Source: Terriglobia bacterium (GTDB lineage Bacteria; Acidobacteriota; Terriglobia; UBA7540). Taken from it: a stretch of DNA of 58,889 nucleotides. Shown piece after piece: positions 15,748 through 25,212 of the stretch. The translations under genes and the position numbers were made by a program. Position 1 is the first letter of the stretch; each line of letters begins with the position of its first letter. The notes under the pieces were generated by a model that saw only the letters and a program-made list of their open reading frames with translations, was not told the origin of the DNA and did not search any database. The stretch spans positions 1-58,889 of the forward strand of contig JASHQD010000092.1 in assembly GCA_030037755.1 (NCBI GenBank), written 5' to 3'.

Positions 15748-18417
15748 TCATTCCGAACGCAAAGCGACCATGGGATCGGCGTGGGTGGCTCGCCGCGCCG
15801 GAATGTAGCAGGCAACGACGGCCACACCAAGCACGAGGATTCCTACCGCGGCAAAGGTCAGAGGGTCGGCGGGACTGACTTCGAAAATCAGGCTCTGCAA
15901 GACGCGAGCCAGCACCAGAGCGCCTGCTGCGCCCAGGATCAGTCCCGAAAAGGCTAGCCGTACCCCTCGAGAGAGCACCAGCCGCAGGACGTCACTTCTC
16001 GCGGCGCCGAGCGCCATGCGCATTCCGAACTCGTGGGTTCGCTGGCCTACCGAATACGAGATCACTCCATAAGTCCCAATGGCCGCGAGCGTGATGGCCA
16101 GCGCCGCGAACAGCCCTACCAGAAATAACGAGAACCGTGCCGTGGCGACGTTGGCGTCTGCGATCTGATCCATCATACGCACGTCGGCGACGGCCAGGGT
16201 GGGATCGAGGCGATGGACCTCGCGTCGAAGTTCGTTGGCGAGTTGCGCGGTATCGGAATCCGCGCGCACAGCAACGGACATCTGCCCGAATGGTACCTGC
16301 AGCATCGACCACCAGAAGGCGGGTTCGGCTCCGGCGGCGTCCGGTCTGTCTTTCACGTCGCCGACAATGCCCACCACGGTCATCCAGTCTTTTTCTTTGG
16401 GATTGTCGGTGAATGTAACTCGCCCGCCCAGGGCATCCCTTTTCCGCCAGTAGAGGCGCGCCATGGTTTCATTGACGATCAAGGCGCTGGGCGCATCCTT
16501 GCGGTCACCTTCGGTGAAGAAACGCCCGCGCACCAGGGGGATGCCGAGGGCGCGAAAGTAATCCGGAGTGGCGACGTGATAGCGGGCGTGAAAGTCTTCT
16601 CCGGGCGCCGGCTTCTCGCCCTCGATCGTGAAACCGCCGTCGTTCTCGTCATAGCCCGTCCACGGCAGGTCGCTGCCGGCACCGGCGGCCTTCACGCCCG
16701 GAGCCGCAGCGAGACTGGCGACGAGTTGGTCGCAGAAGTGAGCAACGGCGGCATCACTCTTATAATCCGTATCCGGCAGCGAGAGGCTTGCCGTGATGAC
16801 GTGCTCCGGCCGGAAACCGGGGTCCATTCGCAGCAGATTCACAAAGCTGCGCAGCATCAGGCCGGCGCCGACCAGCAGGACGCAGGCAAGACTCACCTCC
16901 GCCACCACCAAGGCATCGCGCAATCGCTGATGATGCTTGCTGCCCGTAGCGCCGCGAGCGCCCTCTCGCAGGGCCTGCTGTACATCGACTCGCGAGGACC
17001 GGATCGCCGGCGCGAGTCCGAACAACAGGCCGGTGGCAAGGGCCACCAGCAGCGTGAAAACGAAAACCGGCGCGTTCACGCGAATGGAATCGGCGCGGGG
17101 AAATCCAGCGGGAAGCAAGGCGACCAGCGCCCGCACCCCGCCGAGCGCAAGCAGCGCGCCGAGCCCGCCTCCGATCAGCGCGAGCAAGAGGCTCTCGGTC
17201 AACGTTTGGCGGAGCAACCGCGCCCGCGCCGCGCCCAGAGCCATTCGCACAGCGATCTCGCGCTGACGCGCTGTGGCGCGCGCCAGCAGCAGGTTGGCCG
17301 CGTTGGCGCAGGCGATCAGCAGCACCAACCCTACCGCGCCCAGCAGCACCAGCAGCATGCGCTCGTCCGCACCCACGATCTCGCGATAGAGCGGTATCAC
17401 CAGCATGTGCCAGCCGCTATATCCACCGTGTTCGCGCCCGACCTCCTGAACCAGGGTATTCATCTCAGCCTGCGCCTGCGCCGGAGTCACCCCGGGCTTC
17501 AATCGCCCGATCACCTCCATATAGTGGGGGCCGCGCTGGTTCGGATTGCCGTCGAACGTGAAAGGCCACCAGGCATCCACCGAATCGCCATAGGGCACCG
17601 CGTGGTAGTCGTTACCGGGATGCTCGGTACCGGGCGGCATTACGCCCACCACCGTGAAGGGCTGCGAGTCCAGCACGATCTTGCGTCCCAGGATTTCGGG
17701 ATCGGCGGCGAACTTGTCGCGCCAGGCTCGGTCGCTCAGGATCACCAGCCTGCCGTTGCCCGGCAGCTCGTCTTGCTGCGCAAACTCACGTCCAAGAGCC
17801 GGCACGAGCCCCAGCACCCCGAAGTATCCGGCTGTAATCCGGAAACCGGTGAGCCGCACCGGCTCGCCTGATCCCGAAAGCTGGACGTCACTGCGGTTGA
17901 TGGCGGCGACGGCCTGGAACGAGTGGCTGCGGGCACGAAAATCACGGAAATCGAACGGATTGATGGGAAACTTCGGGAAATCGTTACTGCTGAAGAAAAG
18001 ACGGACGATGCGGTCCGCTTGCGGATAGGGCAGGGGCTTCAGCAGTACGCCGTCAATGACGCTGAAGATGGCGCTGTTGGCGCCGATGCTGAGGCCGAGC
18101 GTGAGCACGATCGCCACGGCGAATCCGGGACTCTTGCGGAGCGCCCGCCCGGTATATCGCAGGTCCTTGCCGAGGTCTTCGAGATAGGCGGTTTGACGCA
18201 TGTCGCGACACTCCTCTTTGATCTGCTCCGCGCCGCCGAGCCTCCGCATCGCGGCGTAGCGCGCTTCCTCCGCTGTCATTCCCGCGGCGACGTTCTCCTC
18301 GATCTGGCGCTCCAGGTGGAAGCGCAGTTCCTTATCGAGCTCCCGCTCCACGCGTCCACGCCGGGCGAGCGAGCGCAGCCGCATTTTCATCGCACCCAAC
18401 CAGCGCCGTGGATTCAT
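15748..18417 (-). CDS. ADOP-type ABC transporter permease (MacB/FtsX, duplicated)
   Basis: 889 residues. The N-terminus carries the diagnostic cytoplasmic helix pair RVERELDKELRFHLERQIEE with MTAEEARYAAMRRLGGAEQI. Two copies of a MacB periplasmic core plus FtsX permease follow: first core about 90-330 with FtsX about 360-480, second core about 520-750 with FtsX about 770-885. No ATPase is encoded beside it, hence the name orphan permease. Such genes are expanded in Acidobacteriota and normally sit next to a PadR regulator, as here. Confidence 0.93.
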   Translation of the reverse strand: MNPRRWLGAMKMRLRSLARRGRVERELDKELRFHLERQIEENVAAGMTAEEARYAAMRRLGGAEQIKEECRDMRQTAYLEDLGKDLRYTGRALRKSPGFAVAIVLTLGLSIGANSAIFSVIDGVLLKPLPYPQADRIVRLFFSSNDFPKFPINPFDFRDFRARSHSFQAVAAINRSDVQLSGSGEPVRLTGFRITAGYFGVLGLVPALGREFAQQDELPGNGRLVILSDRAWRDKFAADPEILGRKIVLDSQPFTVVGVMPPGTEHPGNDYHAVPYGDSVDAWWPFTFDGNPNQRGPHYMEVIGRLKPGVTPAQAQAEMNTLVQEVGREHGGYSGWHMLVIPLYREIVGADERMLLVLLGAVGLVLLIACANAANLLLARATARQREIAVRMALGAARARLLRQTLTESLLLALIGGGLGALLALGGVRALVALLPAGFPRADSIRVNAPVFVFTLLVALATGLLFGLAPAIRSSRVDVQQALREGARGATGSKHHQRLRDALVVAEVSLACVLLVGAGLMLRSFVNLLRMDPGFRPEHVITASLSLPDTDYKSDAAVAHFCDQLVASLAAAPGVKAAGAGSDLPWTGYDENDGGFTIEGEKPAPGEDFHARYHVATPDYFRALGIPLVRGRFFTEGDRKDAPSALIVNETMARLYWRKRDALGGRVTFTDNPKEKDWMTVVGIVGDVKDRPDAAGAEPAFWWSMLQVPFGQMSVAVRADSDTAQLANELRREVHRLDPTLAVADVRMMDQIADANVATARFSLFLVGLFAALAITLAAIGTYGVISYSVGQRTHEFGMRMALGAARSDVLRLVLSRGVRLAFSGLILGAAGALVLARVLQSLIFEVSPADPLTFAAVGILVLGVAVVACYIPARRATHADPMVALRSE

Positions 18418-18430
18418 GCCATTGCTTCCT

Positions 18431-18760
18431 TTACGCCGTCTTGATCACGAGCGCCACGGCACTCGACAGGCGCTCCCATTGCGCCAGCTCTTTATCGAGC
18501 TGAACTCGTCCGGCCCTGGTGAGCGCGTAGAACTTTGCCTCGCGCCGGGTTTCGGAGGCACGCCACTCGCCGCGAATCCAGCCCTGCTGCTCCAGGCGAT
18601 GCAGCGCCGGATAGAGCGCGCCTTGCGTGATCTGCAGCGCCTCGTTGCTGACCTGCTCAATGCGCTTGGCGATCGCCCAGCCGTGCTTCGGCTCGAGTGA
18701 GATGGTCTTGAGAATCAACAGGTCCAGCGTGCCTTGGATCAAGTCGGACGGTTTGCTCAT
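18431..18760 (-). CDS. PadR-family transcriptional regulator
   Basis: 109 residues typical of the acidobacterial PadR group: LIQGTLDLLILKTISLEPKH at the start, then GWAIAKRIEQVSNEALQITQ, GALYPALHRLEQQGWIRGEW and a basic REAKFYALTRAGRVQL wing. It precedes the ADOP permease by 13 nt on the same strand and probably represses both. Two 18-bp direct repeats upstream are its candidate operator. Confidence 0.93.
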   Translation of the reverse strand: MSKPSDLIQGTLDLLILKTISLEPKHGWAIAKRIEQVSNEALQITQGALYPALHRLEQQGWIRGEWRASETRREAKFYALTRAGRVQLDKELAQWERLSSAVALVIKTA

Positions 18761-18768
18761 AAGGGCGT

Positions 18769-18808
18769 ATACCTAAATCATCTACATTAGACACCTAAAT
18801 TACTTACA
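18769..18808. promoter_or_regulatory. Candidate PadR operator, 22-bp-spaced direct repeats
   Basis: Reading the minus strand, two 18-mers (TGTAAGTAATTTAGGTGT and TGTAGATGATTTAGGTAT) agree at 14 of 18 positions and start exactly 22 bp apart, about two helical turns. They lie 8-48 bp upstream of padR in an AT-rich patch. The rest of 18809-19077 shows no gene that I can support. Confidence 0.5.
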
Positions 18809-19077
18809 CTAGCCGCTGCCTTGCTGTCAAGCGGCAAATCGTGTTTGCCGCGGCGGCGAAGGGTCACCGCGCGGCGAGCACGGCCGGGCATGTACCAAAC
18901 GCAAGAATGGTTGCGCTTAGTGACACTATATGTAAGTGCGGCTGAATGAGGCACGTGCGGCATTTCTGGCTCCGCCCCGTCTCCTCCCTAGCGGAGCCGC
19001 GATTGAAATCATCGTCGTCTGGCACCTTCTCCCTTGTGTTCTGCGAACCGTCACGCACAGAATCGAATGGAGTCACT

Positions 19078-19830
19078 ATGCGCGGGCTTCGAGACAAGCG
19101 GATTCTGATTACTGGCGGCGCCAGCGGCATTGGCGCGGCCACGGCGGCGCGATTTCTCGATGAGGGCGCGCGCGTCGTAGTCCTCGATCGCGATGCGGAG
19201 GGCCGCCGCAGGATCGCGGCCGAATTGCCGGCGCTCGCGGGGGTTGTGGCTGCTGATGTCTCGCGGCTCGACGAGGTGCGGCGGGCGTTCGCCGAGGCTC
19301 TCCGGCTGCTGGGCGGCGTGGACGTGCTCATCAACAATGCCGGGATCAGCATCCGGCACAACTTTCTCGAAATCACGCCCGAGGAATGGGACCGCGTACT
19401 GGCTGTGAACCTAACCGGCGTTTTTTATGTCGCGCAGACGGCAGCGCGGCACATGATGGAGCGCGGGAGCGGCGTGATCCTGAATACGGCCTCCACGAAT
19501 GGCATCGTGGGGTATCCGTACTACGCCGATTACAACGCCACCAAGGCCGGCGTGATCGAGCTAACCCGGTCTATGGCGCTTGAACTCGCTCCCAAGGTGC
19601 GCGTGAACGCTGTCGCGCCGGGCTATGTTCTCACGCCCATGCAGCGCGCCGAATACACCGGCGAGATGCTGGCCGAGGTCAATCGCAAGATTCCGCTGGG
19701 GCGCCACGCGAAGCCGGAAGAAGTAGCGGCGCTGTTCGCCTTTCTCGCCTCGGACGACGCCCCGTTCATCAGCGGGCAAGTTTACACGATAGACGGCGCG
19801 GAAACGGCCGGGGGATTGGCTAGCCGGTGA
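19078..19830 (+). CDS. Short-chain dehydrogenase/reductase (SDR)
   Basis: 250 residues from the ATG at 19078; the frame is open to 18946 but the extra residues are not SDR-like. Motifs: nucleotide-binding ITGGASGIGAATAARFLDEG, VLINNAGIS, and the catalytic Tyr-Lys in YYADYNATKAGVIELTRSMA. The C-terminal GQVYTIDGAETAGG is the classical SDR end. The substrate is unknown. It opens a cluster with an aminotransferase and a second SDR, hinting at oxidation and amination of one intermediate. Confidence 0.9.
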   Translation: MRGLRDKRILITGGASGIGAATAARFLDEGARVVVLDRDAEGRRRIAAELPALAGVVAADVSRLDEVRRAFAEALRLLGGVDVLINNAGISIRHNFLEITPEEWDRVLAVNLTGVFYVAQTAARHMMERGSGVILNTASTNGIVGYPYYADYNATKAGVIELTRSMALELAPKVRVNAVAPGYVLTPMQRAEYTGEMLAEVNRKIPLGRHAKPEEVAALFAFLASDDAPFISGQVYTIDGAETAGGLASR

Positions 19831-19835
19831 GGGAA

Positions 19836-19945
19836 GTCAGAATTGAATTCAGAAGTCAGAAGCAGAGTCGGAAGACCGGATTCGGAAGACCGGATTCAGA
19901 ATTCAGAATTCAGAATTCGGAATTGAGAATTGAAGAAGTCAGAAA
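19836..19945. repeat. Heptanucleotide repeat array
   Basis: From 19869 the sequence runs in strict 7-bp phase: CGGAAGA-CCGGATT twice, CAGAATT three times, then CGGAATT, GAGAATT and GAAGAAG. The stretch 19836-19868 is also mostly in 7-mers. It lies between the SDR stop and the aminotransferase start and has no stable ORF of its own. Confidence 0.85.
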
Positions 19946-19988
19946 ACGGACTTCCTCCCTGCGATGGACGGAGATCGGCGCTAAGCCT

Positions 19989-21317
19989 ATGCACAGTCGC
20001 ACTTCTCGATCACGTCAGCTCTTCGAGCGCGCCGTCGCCAGCCTGGTCGAGGGTGGCAGTTCGCCCTCGCGAGGTCCGGCGAATTATGGCGATAATCCGC
20101 TGTTCATCGAGCGCGGCGCCGGAGCTCATATCTGGGATGCCGACGGCAACAAGTACCTTGACTGGATGATGGCGTATGGCGCCTTGCCGCTCGGCCATGC
20201 TCATCCGCGGATTGTCGAAGCCATCGTTGAAGCCGCACAAGGCGGGACGCTGTTTGCCGCCGCGACCGGGATCGAAATTGAAGTCGCGGAGATGCTCCGC
20301 AGGATGATTCCCGGCGCAGAGCGCGTGCGCTTCGCGAACACCGGCACCGAAGCCGTGATGGCTGCAATCCGCCTGGCACGGGGCTTTACCGGCCGGCCCA
20401 AGTTCATCAAGTTCGAAGGCCACTATCACGGCTGGTACGACGATTTCCTGGTCAACGCGCATCCGCAGCCCGTGGCCTCGCTCGGGCATCCGCATGACCC
20501 GGTGAAAATCGCGGACAGCTCCGGATTGAATCGCCGGGCGCTCGAGGACACTGTGGTCGTGCCTTGGAACGATCTTCAAGCAGTCGAGCGCGCGCTCGAA
20601 ATCAATCGCGGACAGATTGCAGCCATCCTGAGCGAGCCCGTCATGGCCAACATGGGGGTGATTCCGCCTGCGCCGGGCTATCTCGCGGGGCTCCGCAGGC
20701 TCGCCACCGAGCACGGCGCTCTGCTGATTCTCGATGAAACCGTGACGGGATTCCGCATCGCGCCCGGCGGTTGCCAGCAACACTTCGGCGTCGCGGCTGA
20801 CCTCGCCACGTTCGGCAAGGCGTTGGGCTCCGGCTTGCCAGTCGCTGCTATCACGGGACGAGCCGAGATTATGGACGGCTTTGCCTGGGGCGGCGTGCTG
20901 CATTACGGGACGCAGAACGCGTCGCGGATCGGCCTGGCCGCGGCGCTCGCCAGTCTTCGCGAATTGCAGCGCGATAGTGGCGCCGCGTTCACGCACCTCT
21001 GGCGAATCGGCGAGCAGCTTGTCGCGGGACTCAATGACGCGTTCCGCGAAACCGGCACGCGCGCGATCGCGCAAGGCATAGGTCCGATGTTGCAGGTTCT
21101 TTTCACCGACCGGCGCGCGATTAGCGATTATCGCGAGTTCTGCGCGTATGTCGATCGCGGCAAGTATCGCAGGCTGGCGCTGGCCCTGTTCGAGCAGGGC
21201 GTCTACATGTCGCCCTCGGCCGCGCTGCACTCCGTGAGTTCGCTCGCGCACACGGAGGACGACGTGAGATTCACGGTGGATGCGGTGAGAAAGGTCCTGG
21301 GTGATGGAGGGTTCTGA
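19989..21317 (+). CDS. Class III aminotransferase, glutamate-1-semialdehyde aminomutase-like
   Basis: 442 residues from the ATG at 19989. The frame is open to 19827, but that part is the repeat array. Signatures: GAGAHIWDADGNKYLDWMMA, MRFANTGTEAVMAAIRLA-type block (VRFANTGTEAVMAAIRLARG), EGHYHGWYDDFLV, LILDETVTGFRI and the PLP lysine in ATFGKALGSGLPVAAITG. It resembles HemL paralogues. Its placement between two SDR genes argues against haem synthesis and for a catabolic or secondary pathway. The stop lies inside the next gene (14-nt overlap). Confidence 0.88.
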   Translation: MHSRTSRSRQLFERAVASLVEGGSSPSRGPANYGDNPLFIERGAGAHIWDADGNKYLDWMMAYGALPLGHAHPRIVEAIVEAAQGGTLFAAATGIEIEVAEMLRRMIPGAERVRFANTGTEAVMAAIRLARGFTGRPKFIKFEGHYHGWYDDFLVNAHPQPVASLGHPHDPVKIADSSGLNRRALEDTVVVPWNDLQAVERALEINRGQIAAILSEPVMANMGVIPPAPGYLAGLRRLATEHGALLILDETVTGFRIAPGGCQQHFGVAADLATFGKALGSGLPVAAITGRAEIMDGFAWGGVLHYGTQNASRIGLAAALASLRELQRDSGAAFTHLWRIGEQLVAGLNDAFRETGTRAIAQGIGPMLQVLFTDRRAISDYREFCAYVDRGKYRRLALALFEQGVYMSPSAALHSVSSLAHTEDDVRFTVDAVRKVLGDGGF

Positions 21318-22089
21318 GGGCAAACTCGCGCTGGATGGCCGGGTGGCGATCGTCACCGGGGCTGCGTCTGGAATAGGGCGCGCCACGGCCGAGCTTTTTG
21401 CGCGCGAAGGCGCTCGGGTGCTGCTCGCCGATATCGATCGCGGCGCCGGCGAGGCGGCGGCCCGGAACATCGCGGCGCGCGGAGGCCGCGCGATTTTCGA
21501 ACACGCGGACGTGACGAATTCGGAGGACGCCCAGCGGCTGGTTTCGCGCGCGCGACAGGAGTTCGGCGCGCTGCACGTCCTCGTGAACAGCGCCGGAATC
21601 ATCCGGCGCGCCACGGTCATCGAACTGGAAGAGGCGGAGTGGGACCGCGTGCTCGCGGCCAATGTCAAATCGGTCTTTCTGCTCTCCCGGCATGCCATCC
21701 CGGTCATGGCGGAATCCGGCGGCGGATCGATTATCAACGTAGCCTCCGGCTGGGGGCTTGCCGGCGGCCCGCGCGCGGCGGCTTATTGCGCTTCAAAAGG
21801 TGCGGTGGTGCTGCTGACCAAAGCGATGGCCATCGATCACGGCGGGCAGAATATCCGCGTGAACTGTGTGTGCCCCGGAGACACGGATACGCCCATGCTG
21901 CGCGACGAGGCCGCGCAGGTTGCCGAGCCCGAGGCCCAATTCTTCGCCGCCGCGGCCCGGCGTCCGCTCGGACGGGTGGGCACGCCGCAGGAAATCGCAC
22001 AGGCGATCCTCTTTCTGGCGGGCAGCGCTTCGTCATTCATGACGGGAGCGGCCCTGGTGGTCGACGGAGGAGGGCTCGCGGGTGTCTGA
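21304..22089 (+). CDS. Short-chain dehydrogenase/reductase (SDR)
   Basis: 261 residues from the ATG at 21304; a GTG one codon earlier is also possible. Motifs: VAIVTGAASGIGRATAELFA, VLVNSAGIIRRA, the catalytic Tyr-Lys in AAAYCASKGAVVLLTKAMAI, and the end GAALVVDGGGLAGV. It overlaps the aminotransferase by 14 nt and the next gene by 8 nt, so four genes here look translationally coupled. Confidence 0.9.
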   Translation: MEGSEGKLALDGRVAIVTGAASGIGRATAELFAREGARVLLADIDRGAGEAAARNIAARGGRAIFEHADVTNSEDAQRLVSRARQEFGALHVLVNSAGIIRRATVIELEEAEWDRVLAANVKSVFLLSRHAIPVMAESGGGSIINVASGWGLAGGPRAAAYCASKGAVVLLTKAMAIDHGGQNIRVNCVCPGDTDTPMLRDEAAQVAEPEAQFFAAAARRPLGRVGTPQEIAQAILFLAGSASSFMTGAALVVDGGGLAGV

Positions 22090-23347
22090 CCTGAGCACCG
22101 TGGAGCGCGACCACATCTGCCCTCTGTGCGGGCAACCCATACCGGCCGGCGAGCCCGACTGTCCGCGCTGCCGCAGGAACTTCTTCCTCAAAGCCGATAC
22201 CATCCTCGGTCTGACCCTGGCGGGGCTGCTGGTGCTCTTCGTGATCACCGGATTCGCGGCGCAAGCTTATCACGCAAAGTACGCCGCGCTCGGGCAGCGG
22301 TGGTACGAGCACGGCACAGGCGATCTGAACGCGGGCCACGTGGACGCCGCCATCGTGGATTTCCGAACGGCGCTAATCTACTCTCGCGATGACGAGAACT
22401 ACGATCTCAGCCTGGCCGAAGCCCTGATTGCAGCCAGCCGCCTGGATGAAGCGAAAGCCTACCTGACGAGCCTCTGGGAGCGCGATCCCGGTAATGCGGA
22501 GGTGAATCTGGAGCTGGGACGCCTGGCAGCGCGTCAAGGGAACACTGACGACGCCCTGCGATACTATCACAGTGCGATGTACGAGGACTGGCCCGGCCGC
22601 GACCCGGCCGAGGCCCGGCGCGCCGTGCGGCTGGAGCTTTATCGCTATCTCATTCAACAAGGCGATCAGGGCCAGGCCGAGGCGGAACTGATCGCGATGG
22701 CCGCTCTGCTTCCTCCCGACCCGGCCCTTTACACCGAGGTGGGCCAGCTCTTCATGGAAGTCGGCGACCACGCGCGGGCCGCTTTCGAGTTTGAATCGGC
22801 GCTCAAGCTCAATCCGAAAGCGGGTGAGGCGGCGCTAGTCGGCGCCGGCGAGGCCGAGTACTATCTCGGAAACTACGAAGCCGCCCGGCGCCACCTGGAA
22901 CGTGCTTTGCGCGAGAAGCCGGACACGTCGCGCCGCGCAGAGCTGCGCGACATGCTGGATCTGACGGACCTGGTGCTTGGCGCCGATCCCTTTGACCCGA
23001 CTTTGCCTCTTGCGGAGCGCGACCGGCGGGTTATCGCTGCGTTCCAGCAGGCGATGCGCCGGCTCGCGGCCTGTGGTGCACCGGTTTCCACTACAGGCGC
23101 TCCGGGCGGCGCGTCACCGGCGTCCTCATCCTCCGGCAACGCACTCGCGGCGGTCGCCGATCGGGGCCGCGCGCTTCAGCCCGAGGTCAGTGCGGAGGTG
23201 CTGCGCAGAGATCCCGATTCCGCGACTGCCATCATGACTTTCGTCTTTGACGTCGAGCAATCCACGATTCAGGGCTGCATCCCGCCCCAACCTCTGGATC
23301 GCGCCCTGCTGTTGCTGGCGTCGCGCCGGGGGAGTTCCGAGAAATGA
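22082..23347 (+). CDS. Zinc-ribbon, single-TM, TPR protein
   Basis: 421 residues with a GTG start. The N-terminus carries two CxxC knuckles (CPLCGQPIPAGEPDCPRC), then one transmembrane helix (about residues 36-60, ILGLTLAGLLVLFVITGFAA). A run of tetratricopeptide-like repeats follows (NAGHVDAAIVDFRTAL; GDHARAAFEFESALKLNPKA; GNYEAARRHLERALREKP). Gene order places it with the SDRs and the ClC channel; a role in membrane-protein assembly or sensing is conceivable but unproved. Confidence 0.7.
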   Translation: MSDLSTVERDHICPLCGQPIPAGEPDCPRCRRNFFLKADTILGLTLAGLLVLFVITGFAAQAYHAKYAALGQRWYEHGTGDLNAGHVDAAIVDFRTALIYSRDDENYDLSLAEALIAASRLDEAKAYLTSLWERDPGNAEVNLELGRLAARQGNTDDALRYYHSAMYEDWPGRDPAEARRAVRLELYRYLIQQGDQGQAEAELIAMAALLPPDPALYTEVGQLFMEVGDHARAAFEFESALKLNPKAGEAALVGAGEAEYYLGNYEAARRHLERALREKPDTSRRAELRDMLDLTDLVLGADPFDPTLPLAERDRRVIAAFQQAMRRLAACGAPVSTTGAPGGASPASSSSGNALAAVADRGRALQPEVSAEVLRRDPDSATAIMTFVFDVEQSTIQGCIPPQPLDRALLLLASRRGSSEK

Positions 23348-25167
23348 GCGAGCGCACCGCCACTCCCGAGCACGACGTGCTGGCCGGTCCAAATTCCAGC
23401 GCCGTTCCAAACGAAGTGGCCGCCACGACGCAGAGCCGAAGCTGGATCCGCCGCGGCCTCGAGCTCCTGCGTCTGGTGAGGATGCGGGAGGGCCAGCTCT
23501 TTCTTGTCCTCGCGGTTCTGATCGGGGTGTTCTCGGGCCTTCTGGTCGTATGTTTTCAGATCGCGATCAATACAACGCGTATCTGGCTTCTCGGATCCGC
23601 CCTGGCTCCTTCGCCGCTACGCCTGATTCTGGTTCCGGCGCTGGCAGGCCTTGTGGTCGCGTTCCTGGTCATGCGGGTATTCCCTGACGTGCGCGGCAGC
23701 GGCGTGAATCAGACCAAGGCTGCCGTCTACGCTTCCAACGGGCACATTCCCTTCAACACCGTGGTCGGAAAGTTCATCACCTGCGCGCTGGCCATCGGCA
23801 GCGGACAGTCGCTCGGACCCGAAGATCCGTCGCTGCAGATCGGCGCCGGCTTTGCATCGTGGCTGGGGAGGCGACTGCGAATCTCGCGCGACAAGGTCCG
23901 GCTGATTGCTCCCGTCGGCGCGGCAGCAGGTCTGGCCGCCGCTTTCAACGCTCCCATCGCTTCCGTGCTTTTTGTCATCGAGGAAGTGATTGGCCGCTGG
24001 AGCGCCGGCGTGCTGGGCGCCATCGTGCTCGCGGCACTATCGAGCGTGGTGGTGATGAGAAACTTCCTGGGCGCCGAGCCGCTGTTCCGCGTGACCAGCT
24101 ACCGCCTGGGGCATCCTTCGGAACTGGTAGCCTATGCCGCGCTGGGTGTGGCCGGCGGATTCGCGGCCGTGATCTTCACGCGGCTGATCTCCTTCGTGAG
24201 GCCCCGCCTGATGCGCCTTCCGCGGCGCACACACTACTTTCAGCCCGCCATCGCGGGTCTCGCTGTAGGACTCATCGCCCTCGCGTTTCCGCAGGTGCTG
24301 GGCGCCGGCTACCAAACCATCGATCAGGCCATGCACGGGCAGTACACCTGGCAGTTACTGGCGCTGCTGGCGGGAGTGAAGATCATCGCCACCGTAATCT
24401 CGTTTTCGAGCGGGACGCCGGGCGGAATGTTTGCTCCTTCGCTTTTCATCGGCGCCATGCTGGGCGGCGCCGTGGGCGGCATCGAACACCATTTCTTTCC
24501 CGGCCTCACAGGCTCCGTTGGCGCCTACGCGCTGGTTGGCATGGGCACGGTTTTCGCGGGATTCCTGCGCGCGCCCATGACATCCGTCTTCATGGTGCTG
24601 GAGCTGAGCGGGAACTATTCCATCATCGTGCCCGTGGTGATCTCCAACGCCATCGCCTACGTCATCAGCCGCCGCTACCAGAAGGTGCCGATCTTCGACA
24701 TGCTCTCCCGCCAGGAAGGCATGGACCTGCCGTCCCTGGAGGCGCAGCGCGAAGAAGCGACTTTGCGCGTGGAAAGCGCGGTTCGGGACTACACTGCGCC
24801 GCTGCTGCACGGGGTGCAGTCGGTTGCCGACGCCCTCCGGCAACTCGATGCTTCAGCCGAGCAGCACTTCCTCATCGATCAGGGCTCTCAAGGGTGGAGC
24901 TTGATCACCAAGGAACGTTTGCAGATCCTCGCACGGGACGGTAAGGGCGTCACCTTGCTTCGCGACTTGCCCAATGCGCAACGCCTGCCGCACGTCCATC
25001 CCGATCAGCCTCTGGAAGTGGCATTGCGGCGCATGGGCGATCATCCGTTGCTCCCCGTTATCAATCGCGTTCATTTGGATACGCTGGAGGGCGTGGTGAC
25101 GCTCGAGGACGTTTTGCGCGTGTATCGGAATTCGATGGGGGGCCGTGACGCGCAAATCCTTAAGTAA
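23344..25167 (+). CDS. ClC-family chloride channel/transporter with CBS-like tail
   Basis: 607 residues. About ten membrane segments occupy residues 40-440 and a CBS-like regulatory part fills the C-terminus. ClC signatures are recognisable: VRGSGVNQTKAAVY, then LGPEDPSLQIGAG with the gating-type Glu at residue 160, and TPGGMFAPSLFIGAMLGGAV. The second motif is GPEDP where most family members have GREGP. Its ATG overlaps the previous stop (ATGA). It should move chloride, or exchange it for protons, across the inner membrane. Confidence 0.92.
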   Translation: MSERTATPEHDVLAGPNSSAVPNEVAATTQSRSWIRRGLELLRLVRMREGQLFLVLAVLIGVFSGLLVVCFQIAINTTRIWLLGSALAPSPLRLILVPALAGLVVAFLVMRVFPDVRGSGVNQTKAAVYASNGHIPFNTVVGKFITCALAIGSGQSLGPEDPSLQIGAGFASWLGRRLRISRDKVRLIAPVGAAAGLAAAFNAPIASVLFVIEEVIGRWSAGVLGAIVLAALSSVVVMRNFLGAEPLFRVTSYRLGHPSELVAYAALGVAGGFAAVIFTRLISFVRPRLMRLPRRTHYFQPAIAGLAVGLIALAFPQVLGAGYQTIDQAMHGQYTWQLLALLAGVKIIATVISFSSGTPGGMFAPSLFIGAMLGGAVGGIEHHFFPGLTGSVGAYALVGMGTVFAGFLRAPMTSVFMVLELSGNYSIIVPVVISNAIAYVISRRYQKVPIFDMLSRQEGMDLPSLEAQREEATLRVESAVRDYTAPLLHGVQSVADALRQLDASAEQHFLIDQGSQGWSLITKERLQILARDGKGVTLLRDLPNAQRLPHVHPDQPLEVALRRMGDHPLLPVINRVHLDTLEGVVTLEDVLRVYRNSMGGRDAQILK

Positions 25168-25176
25168 GCAGTAGCC

Positions 25177-25212
25177 GAGAAGCGAGAATCTAATGAGAAG
25201 CGAGAATCTAAT
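25177..25212. repeat. 18-bp perfect tandem duplication
   Basis: GAGAAGCGAGAATCTAAT occurs twice head-to-tail (25177-25194 and 25195-25212) and the first three bases recur at 25213-25215. It lies just after the ClC stop and at the left edge of the IS110 element. Confidence 0.9.

Noticed and set aside
16213-17871. 552-codon plus-strand open frame
   Set aside because: Antisense to the ADOP permease, no domain seen.
19869-19945. Iteron-type replication origin
   Set aside because: The heptamers vary in sequence, similar arrays recur at several other sites, and no replication initiator gene is near.
20010-21737. 575-codon minus-strand open frame
   Set aside because: Antisense to the aminotransferase and SDR; no conserved pattern.
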